Shown here piece after piece: positions 52,388 to 55,340 of a stretch of DNA of 64,000 nucleotides. The stretch spans positions 6,200,001-6,264,000 of the forward strand of contig OZ020484.1 of the NCBI GenBank assembly GCA_963971405.1, in the 5' to 3' direction. The DNA is from Psococerastis gibbosa. Taxonomy: Eukaryota > Arthropoda > Insecta > Psocodea > Psocidae. The translations under genes and the position numbers were made by a program. Position 1 is the stretch's first letter. Each line of letters begins with the position of its first letter. The notes under the pieces were generated by a model, which did not search any database, was not told the origin of the DNA, and saw only the letters and a program-made list of their open reading frames with translations.

Positions 52388-54239
52388 CAAGGAGCATATA
52401 ATAACCAGTATAATAATATAAATAATAATACATTAATACTGATAATAAACACGCTAGGCTATATACAGTAGCCTACAGGTACAGGTGCATGTACTATTAA
52501 CTTATGCAAAATATGAATTAGTCGATTCTTCATCTGAAACAGACTGAATCTATAATAAATTGAGTACCGAAGTTAATGAAATAACTTATAAAAATTGACG
52601 GTTTTTTTCCAAGGTGGCCAAGATGCCTAATAACTACATTCCATATAATATGCTTTCAAAAGCTGCAAAACTTGTCCTTAAAAAAAATTTCGCCCTATGT
52701 ATTGTAATTAAGCGATATCTTATGTCTTTTTGGCTGTTGTTAAAATTGTTCTTAGCTCACCTAGCTTACCTATGTACATTATACAAGTAGGACTTACTTT
52801 CCGACTGCTTGTAGGAGAAAAACGATATTATCAGGTGCTGTACGATTTGTAATTGGAATATTGACCCCTTTAGGAAAAGATCTCTTTAGGATAGCCTGTA
52901 GAAGACCATGTGGGGCAATTTCTATTAGGATTGCGTTCTCGGGAACATGGGCGCAGGCTTCTTCGAACAGTACAAACCCCAGTAGATTGTTTGTGAAATA
53001 CTCAGCAGACGAATACAGAGCAGCTTCTTCTTTCCACTCTTCTTCAGGCACTGAAGAACTTATCCACTTGCTTGATCGGAGTTTGGGAGTTTTTATTATC
53101 TGCAATAACATTAATAAGTTCGCTTGATCACATTTTAACTTCGTCGTCGGTGCTCGGACCCTTCCACCAGCTGGCAGCCGCCAGCATCATGGTACCCAAT
53201 TCCTTGCCTTGCTAGTAACTCTTAAATCTGCTGTTATAGATGCCTATACTCAGCATAAACGCACTAACTTGCTAACTAGCACAGTCGCACTTGATTACAT
53301 TTTATGTAGTCATGATCGATTTCTTCTATTCTCTAATAATATTAAAATGGTATTAGGTACAGGTCATAATTAGGTAGTAATACATTTGGGGGTGTAAAAC
53401 CCAAAAAATGGAAGAGAAAGTACCTACAATAATTTTGTGAACATGCAGGTTTAATCTCGTCATTAGTATTATAATGATTTGCTTGTCCACAATGCGAGTT
53501 ACAGACCGACAGACAGACAAACATTTTGCAAAAAACACTTTTTTTGGTTTTTGGGATAGAAAAACGTGTAATTCCGTTGTAATCTCAAAACCAATCATTT
53601 CGACAATTTGTACTACAAAGGTTTCTTTATACTTCCGTAACCTATAAATAGGAAGGCAATTTATTATTTTTGTATTTAGTTTATTTTAAGATACATGGGT
53701 TAGGAATAGTTCAGACGGTCTGGAATTCTTTAATTGGTAGATAACTTGACTATGAAATGGCAGGTCGAGGTGCGAGACTGGACTTAGAAGACATATTTTC
53801 CACCTGATCTGTGTCCACCCAACCCCTAATGGAACAGAAAACAACGCGGTTGCCGGCCATGTTGCTGACCACAACATTCCAATGGAGCCGAGGTCAATAC
53901 AGAGGATCCTCTACTCCTCTTACAGTTCTCCCTCATTGGGTTGTGATCATTAATGGTATTGACGATGATGATGCTGTTCATCTTATATTGCATGTCATGC
54001 GATGCTTACATTCTCCATATACTTAAGCAGGTACGGTCCAGCAGGGGCTATAAACTGACTGTGAAATCCAATATTTCCGACTTCCACAACTTTGGCGAAG
54101 ATTGATCTCTTTTGTAATTCATCGACGTATTTGAATACCGGACCTTCGAGGCCGGATATTGTTGTGCTCGTACTGCTGTTGTGACACACCAATTCGACAT
54201 TTTCTGGCACTTCATCTTTCAGATGCTTAAAACCCTTGC
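3027..54239 (-). CDS. FASN-like: Fatty acid synthase-like gene, partial, at least 20 exons (whole span)
   Basis: The minus strand carries ordered exons matching animal type I fatty acid synthase: acyltransferase, linker, dehydratase, structural pseudo-methyltransferase region, enoyl reductase, ketoreductase, carrier/thioesterase. Exons are 31 to about 305 nt with GT donors and AG acceptors. Phases agree at exons 1-2-3, 5-6-7, 8-9, 10 to 14 and 15 to 21; three junctions (3-5, 7-8, 9-10) are unresolved and probably hide small exons. Introns reach about 18 kb and hold nearly all mobile elements of the window. The ketosynthase, the first half of the enoyl reductase and the thioesterase end are not seen. 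Several catalytic motifs are missing (see exons and findings), so the product is probably not a complete synthase. It could instead be an early pseudogene, but the kept phases argue against that. Confidence 0.85.
3580..3884 (-). CDS. FAS-like exon 20: carrier-thioesterase linker and thioesterase start
   Basis: Acceptor CTTAAAACACAG, donor GTACGT. In phase with exon 19 (a split Tyr codon). After a variable stretch, CQPVFIFPGVESD matches the thioesterase start (PLFLVHPIEGS), followed by LTRELLSPAFVVQIP and MSILHLATTIVQ, like LASRLSIPTYGLQ and DSIHSLAAYYID. Confidence 0.85.
4070..4328 (-). CDS. FAS-like exon 19: shortened ketoreductase end and carrier-domain start
   Basis: Acceptor TTGAATGTTTCAG, donor GTAAGT. 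In phase with exon 18. NREFALRMKKYINQKKPCSS-IVW aligns with [20 protein letters not shown]...AVQW, but the catalytic YxxxN of the ketoreductase is absent and about 45 residues before it are missing. LVRNLDLVANCIG resembles the first helix of the acyl carrier domain. No GxDSL follows. Confidence 0.75.
4770..5008 (-). CDS. FAS-like exon 18: ketoreductase remnant
   Basis: Acceptor CCATTTTATAG, donor GTAAGG. The join with exon 17 reads SYSVFG-DTTGADVDVAEWL where FAS has SYIIAG-GLGGFGLELAQWL, so the GGLGGFG cofactor motif has become GDTTGAD. It continues RRGAKNIYLLNSS, like QRGVQKLVLTSRS, then LLSLRTNASLHVI. Ends in phase 0. Confidence 0.85.
5409..5669 (-). CDS. FAS-like exon 17: end of enoyl reductase, start of ketoreductase
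   Basis: Acceptor TTTTGGTTTCAG, donor GTAAGC. DEGLKNGVVQPLKVV matches QAGIRDGVVRPLKCT; the exon ends NGSYSVFG, matching HKSYIIAG at the first strand of the ketoreductase. The long segment between the two domains is shortened compared with vertebrate FAS. Confidence 0.85.
5860..6058 (-). CDS. FAS-like exon 16: enoyl reductase
   Basis: Acceptor AATTATATTTCAG, donor GTAAGT. LHSDADFVVRLRDNL, FPNIIYNTLDGRVAQDL and KIFHLGRKEIQDNYTL align with SRDTSFEQHVL, VDLVLNSLAEEKLQAS and RFLEIGKFDLSQNHPL. One nucleotide is carried to exon 17 and fits. Confidence 0.85.
6407..6586 (-). CDS. FAS-like exon 15: enoyl reductase nucleotide-binding part
   Basis: 60 codons, phase 0 on both sides, acceptor TTCTGTTTTAAG, donor GTAAAG. 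AYHCLIAQGGIKHFDSVLVT aligns with TAYYALVVRGRVRPGETLLI, and IGQAALAVALS...VFATVGSKDE with VGQAAIAIALS..VFTTVGSAEK. Between them the Rossmann loop HSGSGGVGQ is TDATSVIGQ, so the glycine-rich NADPH loop is mostly gone. The part before this exon (about 190 residues of the domain in vertebrates) was not found in the preceding 18-kb intron. Confidence 0.88.
7815..7975. repeat. Tandem repeat, 44-bp unit, about 3.5 copies
   Basis: The word TATTATGC recurs at 7818, 7862, 7906 and 7950, exactly 44 bp apart. Units differ at a few bases (for example CTTCTATT/CTGCTATT). The 7500-7800 stretch just before is rich in GATCG, GCTC and GCGA words and may be an older part of the same array. Confidence 0.85.
8765..8850 (-). 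mobile_element. 3' tail fragment of a LINE
   Basis: Read on the minus strand it carries GTTGGGTGTAAGAGAGGGC, then CATAGGCTCAT and CTGTATCTACAT followed by a T run, matching the 3' end of the LINE at 41.0-42.3 kb. Only the tail is present. Confidence 0.6.
9643..10012. mobile_element. Foldback MITE with long inverted arms
   Basis: The two halves are imperfect inverted repeats: about 9655-9780 pairs with 9885-10005, including a near-perfect 40-bp core (9739-9780 with 9885-9926). TTAA flanks both sides (9639-9642, 10013-10016), which could be a piggyBac-type target duplication. No coding capacity. Confidence 0.65.
10020..12640. other. Intron, no gene recognised
   Basis: AT-rich intron sequence of the FAS-like gene. 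A minus-strand open stretch at 11356-11682 contains GYTDIDNAGIAF, faintly like the start of an enoyl reductase (YY.SLNFRDIML), but splice sites are weak and I do not call it an exon. Confidence 0.4.
12640..12870 (+). repeat. Repeat A, partial copy
   Basis: Matches the middle of the complete copy at 13205-14025: TCGATGCTTTCTTACTTCAG, GGTGCTAAATAAAATAAC and the CCTGCCATT block occur in the same order. Orientation is plus. Confidence 0.55.
13205..14025 (+). repeat. Repeat A, complete copy (~820 bp)
   Basis: Begins TTTTTGCTTTCCAATTTATA and closes with TAAATTGGAAAGC and CTCGGACCGGTT, so GCTTTCCAATTTA at 13210 and its complement at 13985-13997 form short subterminal inverted repeats. Inside are a TCTG/CTGT microsatellite (13330-13370), a block of the type TTTCCGGGCAAACGACTC, T/A tracts and a C run before GAGATATCGG. 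There is no ORF. At least nine copies or fragments lie in this window, on both strands. Confidence 0.75.
14030..15850. other. Intron with C runs and MITE pieces
   Basis: No gene seen. Several C runs of 10-14 bases (14250, 14418, 15359, 15399). CAGGGGCGTACCC at about 14906 and AACGCCCCTG at about 15415 look like hAT-type ends, but their flanks do not match as a target duplication, so two elements or a damaged one are equally possible. Confidence 0.4.
15857..16721 (+). mobile_element. Dimeric hAT-like MITE with 8-bp target duplication
   Basis: Outer ends are CATTGGCGTAAAT and its complement ATTTACGCCAATG. They are flanked by CATTAAAC (15849-15856) and CATTAAAT (16722-16729), an 8-bp target duplication with one mismatch. 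A second copy of the left end (ATTGGCGTAAATAGGGGGTC) lies inside at about 16201, so the element is two units head to tail. Each unit has C runs, GAGACCCCCGGG-type hairpin words and CAACATATTGACCAAGTACT. Confidence 0.8.
16870..17310 (+). repeat. MITE-like repeat, CCGTAGGCA type
   Basis: Starts ACCGTAGGCAGGGTGGGGG and contains TGCGTAAAACCCCAAAATG and GGGGGAGAGACCCGCCTCCC, the same order as the repeats at 2404 and 19640. Ends are eroded. Confidence 0.5.
17705..18140 (-). repeat. Repeat A, partial copy
   Basis: Reverse orientation: AAAACATACCTGAAGTAAGA, ACCCCCAGAACCAAGCTATC and GTTGGAGCCGTTTTCGAGAA match the complete copy at 57.4-58.26 kb in order. Both ends are missing. Confidence 0.65.
18957..19140 (-). 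mobile_element. tRNA-derived SINE
   Basis: On the minus strand an RNA polymerase III promoter is visible: A box-like TAGAGTAGTGG (plus 19124-19134) and B box GGTTCGAGTCC (plus 19081-19091), about 32 bp apart. A body follows, and a 3' part GTTGGGTGTAAGAGAGGGC...GCCCTAA that is shared with the LINE at 41.0-42.3 kb. It ends in a short A run and (ATTT)n. The head resembles a tRNA but is not a functional tRNA gene. Confidence 0.7.
19640..19978 (-). repeat. MITE-like repeat, CCGTAGGCA type (reverse copy)
   Basis: Reverse complement of the repeat at 2404-2705: GGTTTTACGCATTTTAACAG, GGAAGACATATTCATATC and the terminal TTGCCTACGGCCTTGG match in order. Confidence 0.6.
20938..21217. mobile_element. hAT-like MITE with perfect 8-bp target duplication
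   Basis: 280 bp with terminal inverted repeats CAGGCGCGGATCTA and TAGATCCGCGCCTG, flanked by CATAGCAT on both sides (20930-20937, 21218-21225). The interior has G and C runs and the GGGGGAGACCCCCGG word shared with the other MITEs here. The 8-bp duplication and CAGG ends point to the hAT superfamily. No transposase. Confidence 0.88.
21226..23600. other. Intron, no gene recognised
   Basis: AT-rich intron of the FAS-like gene with one C run near 23110. TTAACACTG at about 21408 resembles the tip of the TTAA-flanked repeat at 40.7 and 42.9 kb. Nothing else stands out. Confidence 0.4.
23617..23985. repeat. Complex direct repeats, GAGAGGAGCGAAACAAGAGC type
   Basis: The block CATCGCGAGAGGAGCGAAAC with its continuation occurs three times, starting near 23625, 23704 and 23841. 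The second interval also repeats the longer unit with GGCTCAAAATCG and GCGATCGT. It is GC-rich and sharply different from the AT-rich surroundings. Confidence 0.8.
24213..24372. mobile_element. Short hAT-like MITE
   Basis: 160 bp with ends CAGCGGCGTAGCCAG and the complement of CAGTGGCGTAGCCA, flanked by GGGACCGT and GGGACCAT (8 bp, one mismatch). The CAGTGGCGTAGCC terminus is common among animal hAT MITEs. The interior is mostly G/C runs. Confidence 0.8.
24732..24906 (-). CDS. FAS-like exon 14: region just before enoyl reductase
   Basis: Acceptor CTTCTTCTTGCAG, donor CAG/GTAAGT. The product WMFILDNGAED..NPFYRQQLQKDLCLNVL, then NGSWNFVY, matches insect FAS (NPFYxxQLxKxLxxNVxKDGxWGxYRH). Ends in phase 0. 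A 44-nt copy of part of this exon sits 300 bp downstream in the next intron (24536-24579). Confidence 0.85.
25833..26017 (-). CDS. FAS-like exon 13: region before enoyl reductase
   Basis: Acceptor CCTTATTCCAG, donor GTAAGC. The product contains KGWTKVLLVGKSEPKEGILN, matching the [20 protein letters not shown]-like segment (W..V.LV...E..GIL) of animal FAS. Ends carrying AG, which with the first base of exon 14 makes Arg, as in the family. Confidence 0.78.
26030..26285 (-). repeat. Repeat A, terminal part
   Basis: Contains CACATTTCGTAAAAAACTT, TTCCTGGGACCTCAAAGCG and TTTCGACCATCACAAAACTT, the last third of repeat A in reverse orientation. It lies beside exon 13 of the FAS-like gene. Confidence 0.6.
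26556..26756 (-). CDS. FAS-like exon 12: pseudo-methyltransferase region
   Basis: 67 codons, phase 0 on both sides, acceptor TTTTCCACAG, donor GTAATT. KYDIVLCAKNQFEIN aligns with ADLLVCNCAVAALGD; the following DKYVLVSAFANKD aligns with the GGFLLLHTLL strand of animal FAS. The two glycines before the strand are lost. Confidence 0.75.
27460..27609 (-). CDS. FAS-like exon 11: pseudo-methyltransferase region
   Basis: Exactly 50 codons, phase 0 on both sides, acceptor TAAATTTTCAG, donor GTAAAG. The product begins TAGEYIEFCSQIISNLKGAE and ends LPKLSDAIESALPNVK, resembling LLSGLLDS...LKACLDTAVENMPSLK of FAS. No start codon lies in frame, so simple ORF calling would overlook it. Confidence 0.7.
28255..28452 (+). 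mobile_element. Possible LINE 3' end with (GAT)n tail
   Basis: A short stretch with coding-like composition runs into GATGATGATGG-type repeats (28408-28452). RTE-type LINEs often end this way. There is no RT motif, so this is a guess; a plain microsatellite is the alternative. Confidence 0.3.
28470..28665 (-). CDS. FAS-like exon 10: structural region after dehydratase
   Basis: Acceptor AATTACATAG, donor GTAAAC after Lys. The product starts LIDDEMFGLCLFTKLFPEL and ends LPYIYPSIK. It lies where animal FAS has the poorly conserved pseudo-methyltransferase region, and it joins exon 11 in phase 0. Its start needs two carried nucleotides, not matched by exon 9. Confidence 0.65.
28932..29194 (-). 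CDS. FAS-like exon 9: end of dehydratase (3' border unresolved)
   Basis: Acceptor CGTTGTTTCAG, in phase with exon 8. QDWIVKLEALMQLVYF aligns with DNWVSFMDTMLQMSIL; the dehydratase Asp of that motif is Glu here. The frame continues through MPVYNHDEHAIQ, like the PVYYY...IxxGG stretch of insect FAS, and meets TAA at 28929. No GT donor lies between the MPVY codons and the stop except a GTATGC at 29021-29026 inside the conserved part. Either the exon ends at 29027 or its donor is non-canonical or lost. Confidence 0.7.
29956..30094. mobile_element. Hairpin MITE, 139 bp, TTA target duplication
   Basis: Two arms of about 62 bp are inverted copies with few mismatches, separated by a loop of about 15 bp. 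Ends are GGCGCAATGTCC and GGACTTTGCGCC, flanked by TTA on both sides, as expected for PIF/Harbinger. Each arm holds a short GATAGT tandem. Confidence 0.8.
30945..32530 (-). mobile_element. LINE fragment with broken reverse transcriptase
   Basis: Minus-strand pieces encode reverse transcriptase blocks in order: LKNRKSPDVDDIPPELL (32.1 kb), DFKKCCIVTLLKKEG (31.98 kb), LTHDQCGFKRGMGTREAI (31.65 kb), VRQGCSLSTVLFNL (31.4 kb), then a YLGS motif in KVMVVSTDPN..TFTYLGSKIT (31.1 kb). The frames are broken by stops and shifts and by a SINE-like insertion. It is truncated at both ends. Confidence 0.8.
31703..31853 (-). mobile_element. SINE-like insertion inside the LINE
   Basis: 151 bp bounded by TTTTCTATCTAT on both sides (31691-31702, 31854-31865), a 12-bp target duplication. 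A CTT-rich end at the left suggests a (GAA)n tail on the minus strand. It splits the reverse transcriptase codons for VIDRK and IDRKLTHDQCGF. No polymerase III boxes are obvious, so the class is inferred from size and duplication. Confidence 0.65.
32665..32919 (-). CDS. FAS-like exon 8: dehydratase middle
   Basis: Acceptor CTTTATTTTTAG, donor GTAAGTAG. The product begins DLVVESMFLPKSQMIEI, runs through NTILANAKV, and ends STREFYNILLEKGYCLP. These align with VSLEVRLLEASRAFEV, NLVVSGKV and AEVYKELRLRGYDYGPHFQG of animal FAS. The usual YGPxFQ motif is replaced by CLPSILQH. One nucleotide is carried to exon 9, which fits. Confidence 0.8.
33215..33466 (+). repeat. Repeat D copy 1 (~250 bp)
   Basis: Shares AGATCTTTAAATT, AATAAAAAAGGTTTCTA, AAGGGCCACCATTCCTGAG, AAGAGTCACG and the TGCCTATTCTTG...ACTATACTATTCATCGAAAA order with 34735-34985 and, reversed, 35700-35943. 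No ORF or terminal repeats seen. Confidence 0.7.
33462..34570 (-). mobile_element. LINE C-terminal fragment split by repeat A
   Basis: 33447-33854 encodes TQMKCLRRIAGRTRWDRNQN and KQLQRFGYAQRM, the usual C-terminal domain of RTE-like or related LINE reverse transcriptases. The upstream part at 34310-34440 reads NTFFARREVERKTKTRVQQV and ILLNGAKA, the thumb region just before it. Between them lies repeat A (33870-34310), so repeat A inserted into this LINE. Confidence 0.7.
33870..34315 (+). repeat. Repeat A, internally shortened copy inside a LINE
   Basis: Starts AAAGCTTTGTGACGGTC, contains the CTGT microsatellite and ATTTCCGGGCAAACTACTC, then jumps to the C run and the end TAAACTCGGACCGGTTCTTT. 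The middle third found in the complete copies is absent. Confidence 0.7.
34596..34706. repeat. Inverted repeat, 41-45 bp arms
   Basis: CCTGACATTTCGACAGGGTC (34596) pairs with the complement of GAACCTATCGAAAAGTCAGG (ending 34706), and the ATCCCTCTTTCTTT part also pairs. The loop is about 25 bp. It could be a small foldback element. Confidence 0.6.
34735..34985 (+). repeat. Repeat D copy 2
   Basis: Same word order as copy 1: AGATCTTTAAATTCTTAATA, AAGGGCCACAATTCCTGAGA, GCACGTACAGCCACGTATA and CATGCCTATTCTTGTCTC. Confidence 0.7.
35228..35560 (+). pseudogene. Fragment of a transposon-associated PIN/FEN-like protein
   Basis: One frame gives AAENVDLLVLLTAR...KIIYLLKPGMAQQ, and about 100 bp later another frame gives ILFLHAITGCDSTSGMYRK. 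The pair (E.D.LVLL...YFLKPGKG; LHAxTGCDTTSxxY) is typical of a repetitive protein family with a PIN/flap-nuclease-like fold that I remember from many invertebrate genomes. The pieces are in different frames, so it is broken. The class of parent element is not known to me. Confidence 0.45.
35700..35943 (-). repeat. Repeat D copy 3, reverse, target of a LINE
   Basis: Reverse complement of copies 1 and 2: ATTTTCGATGAATAGTATAG, GACAAGAATAGGCAT, AGCGATATCACAGGAATGGT and GAGAATTTAAAGATCT. The LINE at 35956 inserted directly beside it. Confidence 0.7.
35956..37402 (+). mobile_element. 5'-truncated LINE with RNase H and CCHC end (I/Loa/R1-like)
   Basis: Flanked by a 12-bp target duplication TACCGCTTTCCA (35944-35955, 37403-37414). 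It starts in the reverse transcriptase thumb (GSVKYLGVHLDSKLTWSTYV), then ORF 36077-36853 gives the RNase H start (LALFTDGSLTDQSAGAG, FQAEVYAID). After a frame change at about 36.85 kb, PGHEGISGNEAADELAKHG gives the RNase H end. ORF 36961-37335 ends in CRYCESENETGWHILADC, the C-terminal zinc knuckle. RNase H after the reverse transcriptase is typical of I, Loa and R1 groups. Confidence 0.85.
38207..38312 (-). CDS. FAS-like exon 7: dehydratase
   Basis: Acceptor TTATTTTTTAG, donor GTGAGT. The product ...GGPVKFKETILHQTPEN matches LPVVFEDVVLHQATIL of animal FAS. It carries out two nucleotides, while exon 8 needs one, so a further small exon probably lies in the 5-kb repeat-filled intron downstream. 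Confidence 0.75.
38912..38942 (-). CDS. FAS-like exon 6: 31-nt microexon
   Basis: A 31-nt exon with acceptor GAGAGCAG and donor GTGAGG. It is the only candidate I found that repairs the phase between exon 5 (ends phase 0) and exon 7 (needs one carried nucleotide). It adds INTMEKLIIR plus one nucleotide that makes a Glu codon, giving the LYA-INTMEKLIIRE order that matches GYLSIVWKTLAR in vertebrate FAS. Confidence 0.6.
39100..39198 (-). CDS. FAS-like exon 5: dehydratase N-terminal His segment
   Basis: Acceptor TATTATTTCAG, donor GTAAGTGA, 33 codons, phase 0 on both sides. The product contains SHKLIEEQFFRGEKVVPASLYA, aligned with the first dehydratase motif of FAS (DHxxDGRxLFPATGYL). The catalytic His is present; the His-Gly-Pro spacing is longer than usual. 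Identification is helped by the following exons, which join in frame. Confidence 0.7.
39200..40720. other. Intron between exons 5 and 3, left part: nothing recognised
   Basis: AT-rich, with short open frames only and an A run near 39880. I see no splice-bounded frame that continues the FAS-like gene here. Confidence 0.4.
40728..40830 (+). repeat. TTAA-flanked repeat tip, possible piggyBac-like MITE
   Basis: TTAA then CACTGTGCCGGCC. A related sequence in reverse ends at 42892 (TTAA, CACTGTGCCTGCC) and spans about 42650-42892; both contain GACATACRTT and GTCCAYTGGAC words in the same order. The second end of neither copy is clear. Confidence 0.4.
41030..42330 (+). mobile_element. 5'-truncated LINE with (TTA)n tail (CR1/L2-like)
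   Basis: Begins within the reverse transcriptase (GYADDFQIYL at about 41.19 kb). ORFs 41403-41630 and 41637-42062 give VKNLGITITDDLSWDSQV, RRLV..LIFPLLDYCDIV and, after one in-frame TAA, QRLQNNCVRFVLNV and NTRGDDLLL. The 3' UTR holds GTTAGGTGTAAGAGAGGGCC and CTGTATCTACATA and ends in a TTA microsatellite (42304-42330). The tail is shared with the SINE at 19 kb. Confidence 0.8.
42345..42561 (-). CDS. Possible FAS-like exon (unconfirmed), approximate left edge
   Basis: A 70-codon open stretch follows a usable acceptor (TACTTCTTCAG) in the right strand and position between linker and dehydratase. It reads VIDLNIASGSTFF... and later SVIFDDAENSG and LNDLWQQKLKI, gene-like in composition. Against it: the frame needs two carried nucleotides while exon 3 ends in phase 0, the donor is weak (GTGACA), and I cannot align it with the dehydratase. 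The LINE tail at 42.30-42.33 kb directly abuts it. It may be a true exon with a missed neighbour, or chance. Confidence 0.3.
43034..43178 (-). CDS. FAS-like exon 3: linker after acyltransferase
   Basis: Acceptor CCTTTTACAG, donor GTAAGT. Two carried nucleotides complete a Lys codon; ends in phase 0. The product begins LYVNGINSDVAALYP and goes on NFPVARNT, matching the FAS linker pattern (LYLNGxNPxxxxLYPPxxFPVxRGTP). The Gly-Thr-Pro of that pattern is Asn-Thr-His here, in line with the general drift of this paralogue. Confidence 0.85.
45052..45947 (+). CDS. LINE ORF1 protein: PHD finger plus coiled coil (frameshifted)
   Basis: Probably an RNA-binding chaperone of the LINE particle, by analogy with other ORF1 proteins. 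The first part (from about 45127) has CGVCLTKIGRDSDTVQCNLC, KLYHKGCA and WECESCE, a PHD-like zinc finger. The second frame (45282-45947) has a heptad-rich helix (LLQEKVTTLESQLIEKDKEI), then a mixed alpha/beta domain like that of L1-type and baculovirus FP proteins. The two overlap with one frame change, so the gene is slightly damaged. Confidence 0.75.
45989..48955 (+). CDS. LINE ORF2: endonuclease and reverse transcriptase (three stops)
   Basis: APE-type endonuclease (45989 to about 46.72 kb), a linker, then reverse transcriptase (47090-48955). Reverse transcriptase motifs in order: CASPGLDGISTKILKK, VTNYRPISLTSNLAKIIEK, AIFLDLQKAFDVVNHNILLK, GVPQGTVLGPILFILHIN, YADDTVIF, VKYLGMLIDQHITWSEHV. 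The catalytic Asp residues are present. Three in-frame stops lie in the first 1.1 kb, so it is dead, but the rest reads as well kept and hence fairly young. No RNase H. Confidence 0.88.
50289..51466 (+). mobile_element. 5'-truncated RTE-like LINE with 17-bp target duplication
   Basis: Flanked on both sides by TATAGGTAACGTATTAT (50272-50288, 51467-51483). ORF 50414-50857 gives VDLEKACDRIPRSLIW, GLHQGSTLSPLMFLLIM and LLFAVDILLVGDS; the usual FADD is FAVD, so the catalytic site is damaged. C-terminal pieces (KKLKGRIYKQVVRP, TYGAECWPL) follow in other frames. The tail is AAAGTAAAGTAAG. The GLHQGS motif and the tail fit the RTE group. Confidence 0.85.
51564..52251 (-). mobile_element. hAT-like MITE with 8-bp target duplication
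   Basis: 688 bp, flanked by TTGGCGAC (51556-51563) and TTGGCAAC (52252-52259). The right end is CACGCCAATG, the left end CACTGTCGTAAATT. The interior is the reverse complement of the 15857-16721 element: G runs, CGTAAAACCTCACTAATTTG type words, and CTTGATCAATATGTTGATT. Confidence 0.75.
52336..52385. repeat. (CT)n microsatellite
   Basis: About 50 bp of uninterrupted CT dinucleotides in the intron next to FAS-like exon 2. Confidence 0.95.
52798..53099 (-). CDS. FAS-like exon 2: end of acyltransferase domain
   Basis: Acceptor TTATTGCAG, donor GTAAGTCC. Phase 0 in, two nucleotides carried out. The product reads SSAEYFTNNLLGFVLFEEA, then HVPENA and IEIAPHGLLQAILKR, one of the most conserved stretches of animal FAS (NNL.SPVLFQEAL, EIAPHALLQAVLKR in vertebrates). 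This is the strongest single identification of the gene. Confidence 0.92.
53285..53665 (-). repeat. Repeat A, diverged partial copy
   Basis: ACCGACAGACAGACAAACAT, TTTTTGGTTTTTGGGATAGA and TTTATACTTCCGTAACCTAT match the last third of repeat A in reverse orientation. A further short fragment is at 54315-54400. Confidence 0.55.
54010..54239 (-). CDS. FAS-like exon 1 (first in window): acyltransferase domain
   Basis: Acceptor TTTTACAG precedes the exon and the donor is GTAAGC after an Asn codon. It needs one carried nucleotide and ends in phase 0. The product contains CHNS...TISG, a Phe-Ala-Lys-Val-Val stretch and GFHSQF, aligning with the malonyl/acetyltransferase region around the catalytic His (AFHS in vertebrate FAS). 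The catalytic His is kept. The preceding exon with the nucleophilic Ser (GHSxG) was not found between here and the right edge. Confidence 0.85.
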
Positions 54240-54725
54240 CTGTAAAATAGAAACAATATACAGTAGGTTGGGTTATTGTACGTAAAATGCTACTTACTTT
54301 TTTGGTTCATAGATCACAATTATAACGTTTAATTTCCCTTAAATCTCGACATAGACAATTTTGACCACCACAAAACTTTCCATACACAGTACTAGGGATG
54401 TATCAACTGCAAGTACGCAGGGAAGCAATAATGGCTATTTTACCATTAGATATCTTAGCCCTCTTCCTCTGTAACCTTAGCAAGGATTAAAGGCAAGACA
54501 GCAGGATAAACTTTTAAAAGGAGTCATAATATCATATAATGTGGAAGGGATCGAGCTGTCTGTAAGTATTGTAGATGCACAAGTAGTTGTCATGGTCCTG
54601 GTGCAAGGTGCACGATGAAATCATTTGTGTAGGAGAAAAGGTAAGTTTAGAATGTTGAATCGGCTGTTTAGAGCTCAACCAAAGAAGAGAAGCAGTATCC
54701 CTATGATCTGCAACACTTACGAGGA

Positions 54726-54894
54726 TATGTCACGTAGAAAATTGGCACACCAAAATTAAATATTTTTATTTTTTATTTAATTAACTCAGCAAGTAAAGTA
54801 AAGTAAAGTAAGTAAGTAAGTAAGTATGTCACGTAGAAAATTGGCACACCAAAATTAAATACTTTTCATTTTTTATTTAATTAACTCAGCAAGT
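54726..54894. repeat. 70-bp direct duplication around an AAAGT array
   Basis: 54726-54794 and 54825-54894 are the same 69/70-bp sequence with one substitution and one indel. Between them lies about 30 bp of AAAGT/AAGT repeats, the same tail as the LINE ending at 51466. Confidence 0.85.
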
Positions 54895-55340
54895 TATTAA
54901 AAATTTGGCTCATCTAAGTTGTAGATGACTACTTCGTGCATCATACAGTGGCCGAGCGTTCATGTAAGGCGTGTAATGCCGCATTACTCTAAAAAATCAG
55001 ATGATGAGAAAATGTCTTGGACTAAAATAGTAAATCTTATGCACAAAAAATTTTGGAACATGACTCATCAGCCTGAAATTATGTAGCGATATATATAAGA
55101 GTAGAGAAGGCAACTACTATATTTCTGTGAGGCATTTCCATTTATGTGTTAATAAACCCTATATGGAGCCTTAACATGGGGAAAAAAATAGGTAAGCTCG
55201 GAATGAAGTTCTCAAAATGTGTAGTTACATAGCAACAAATCGTTAGAATGCATTTAGGGCTAACTTGAAGCCGCGTTCTAATAAGATTGTCTGAGCATGA
55301 TGTTTTCAACGCAGTCTAAGAAAATTAAGAACCTCGTCAC
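54895..55340. other. Intron upstream of exon 1, nothing recognised
   Basis: AT-rich sequence between the AAAGT duplication and the next LINE. I looked for the acyltransferase GHSxG exon on the minus strand and did not find it. Confidence 0.4.
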
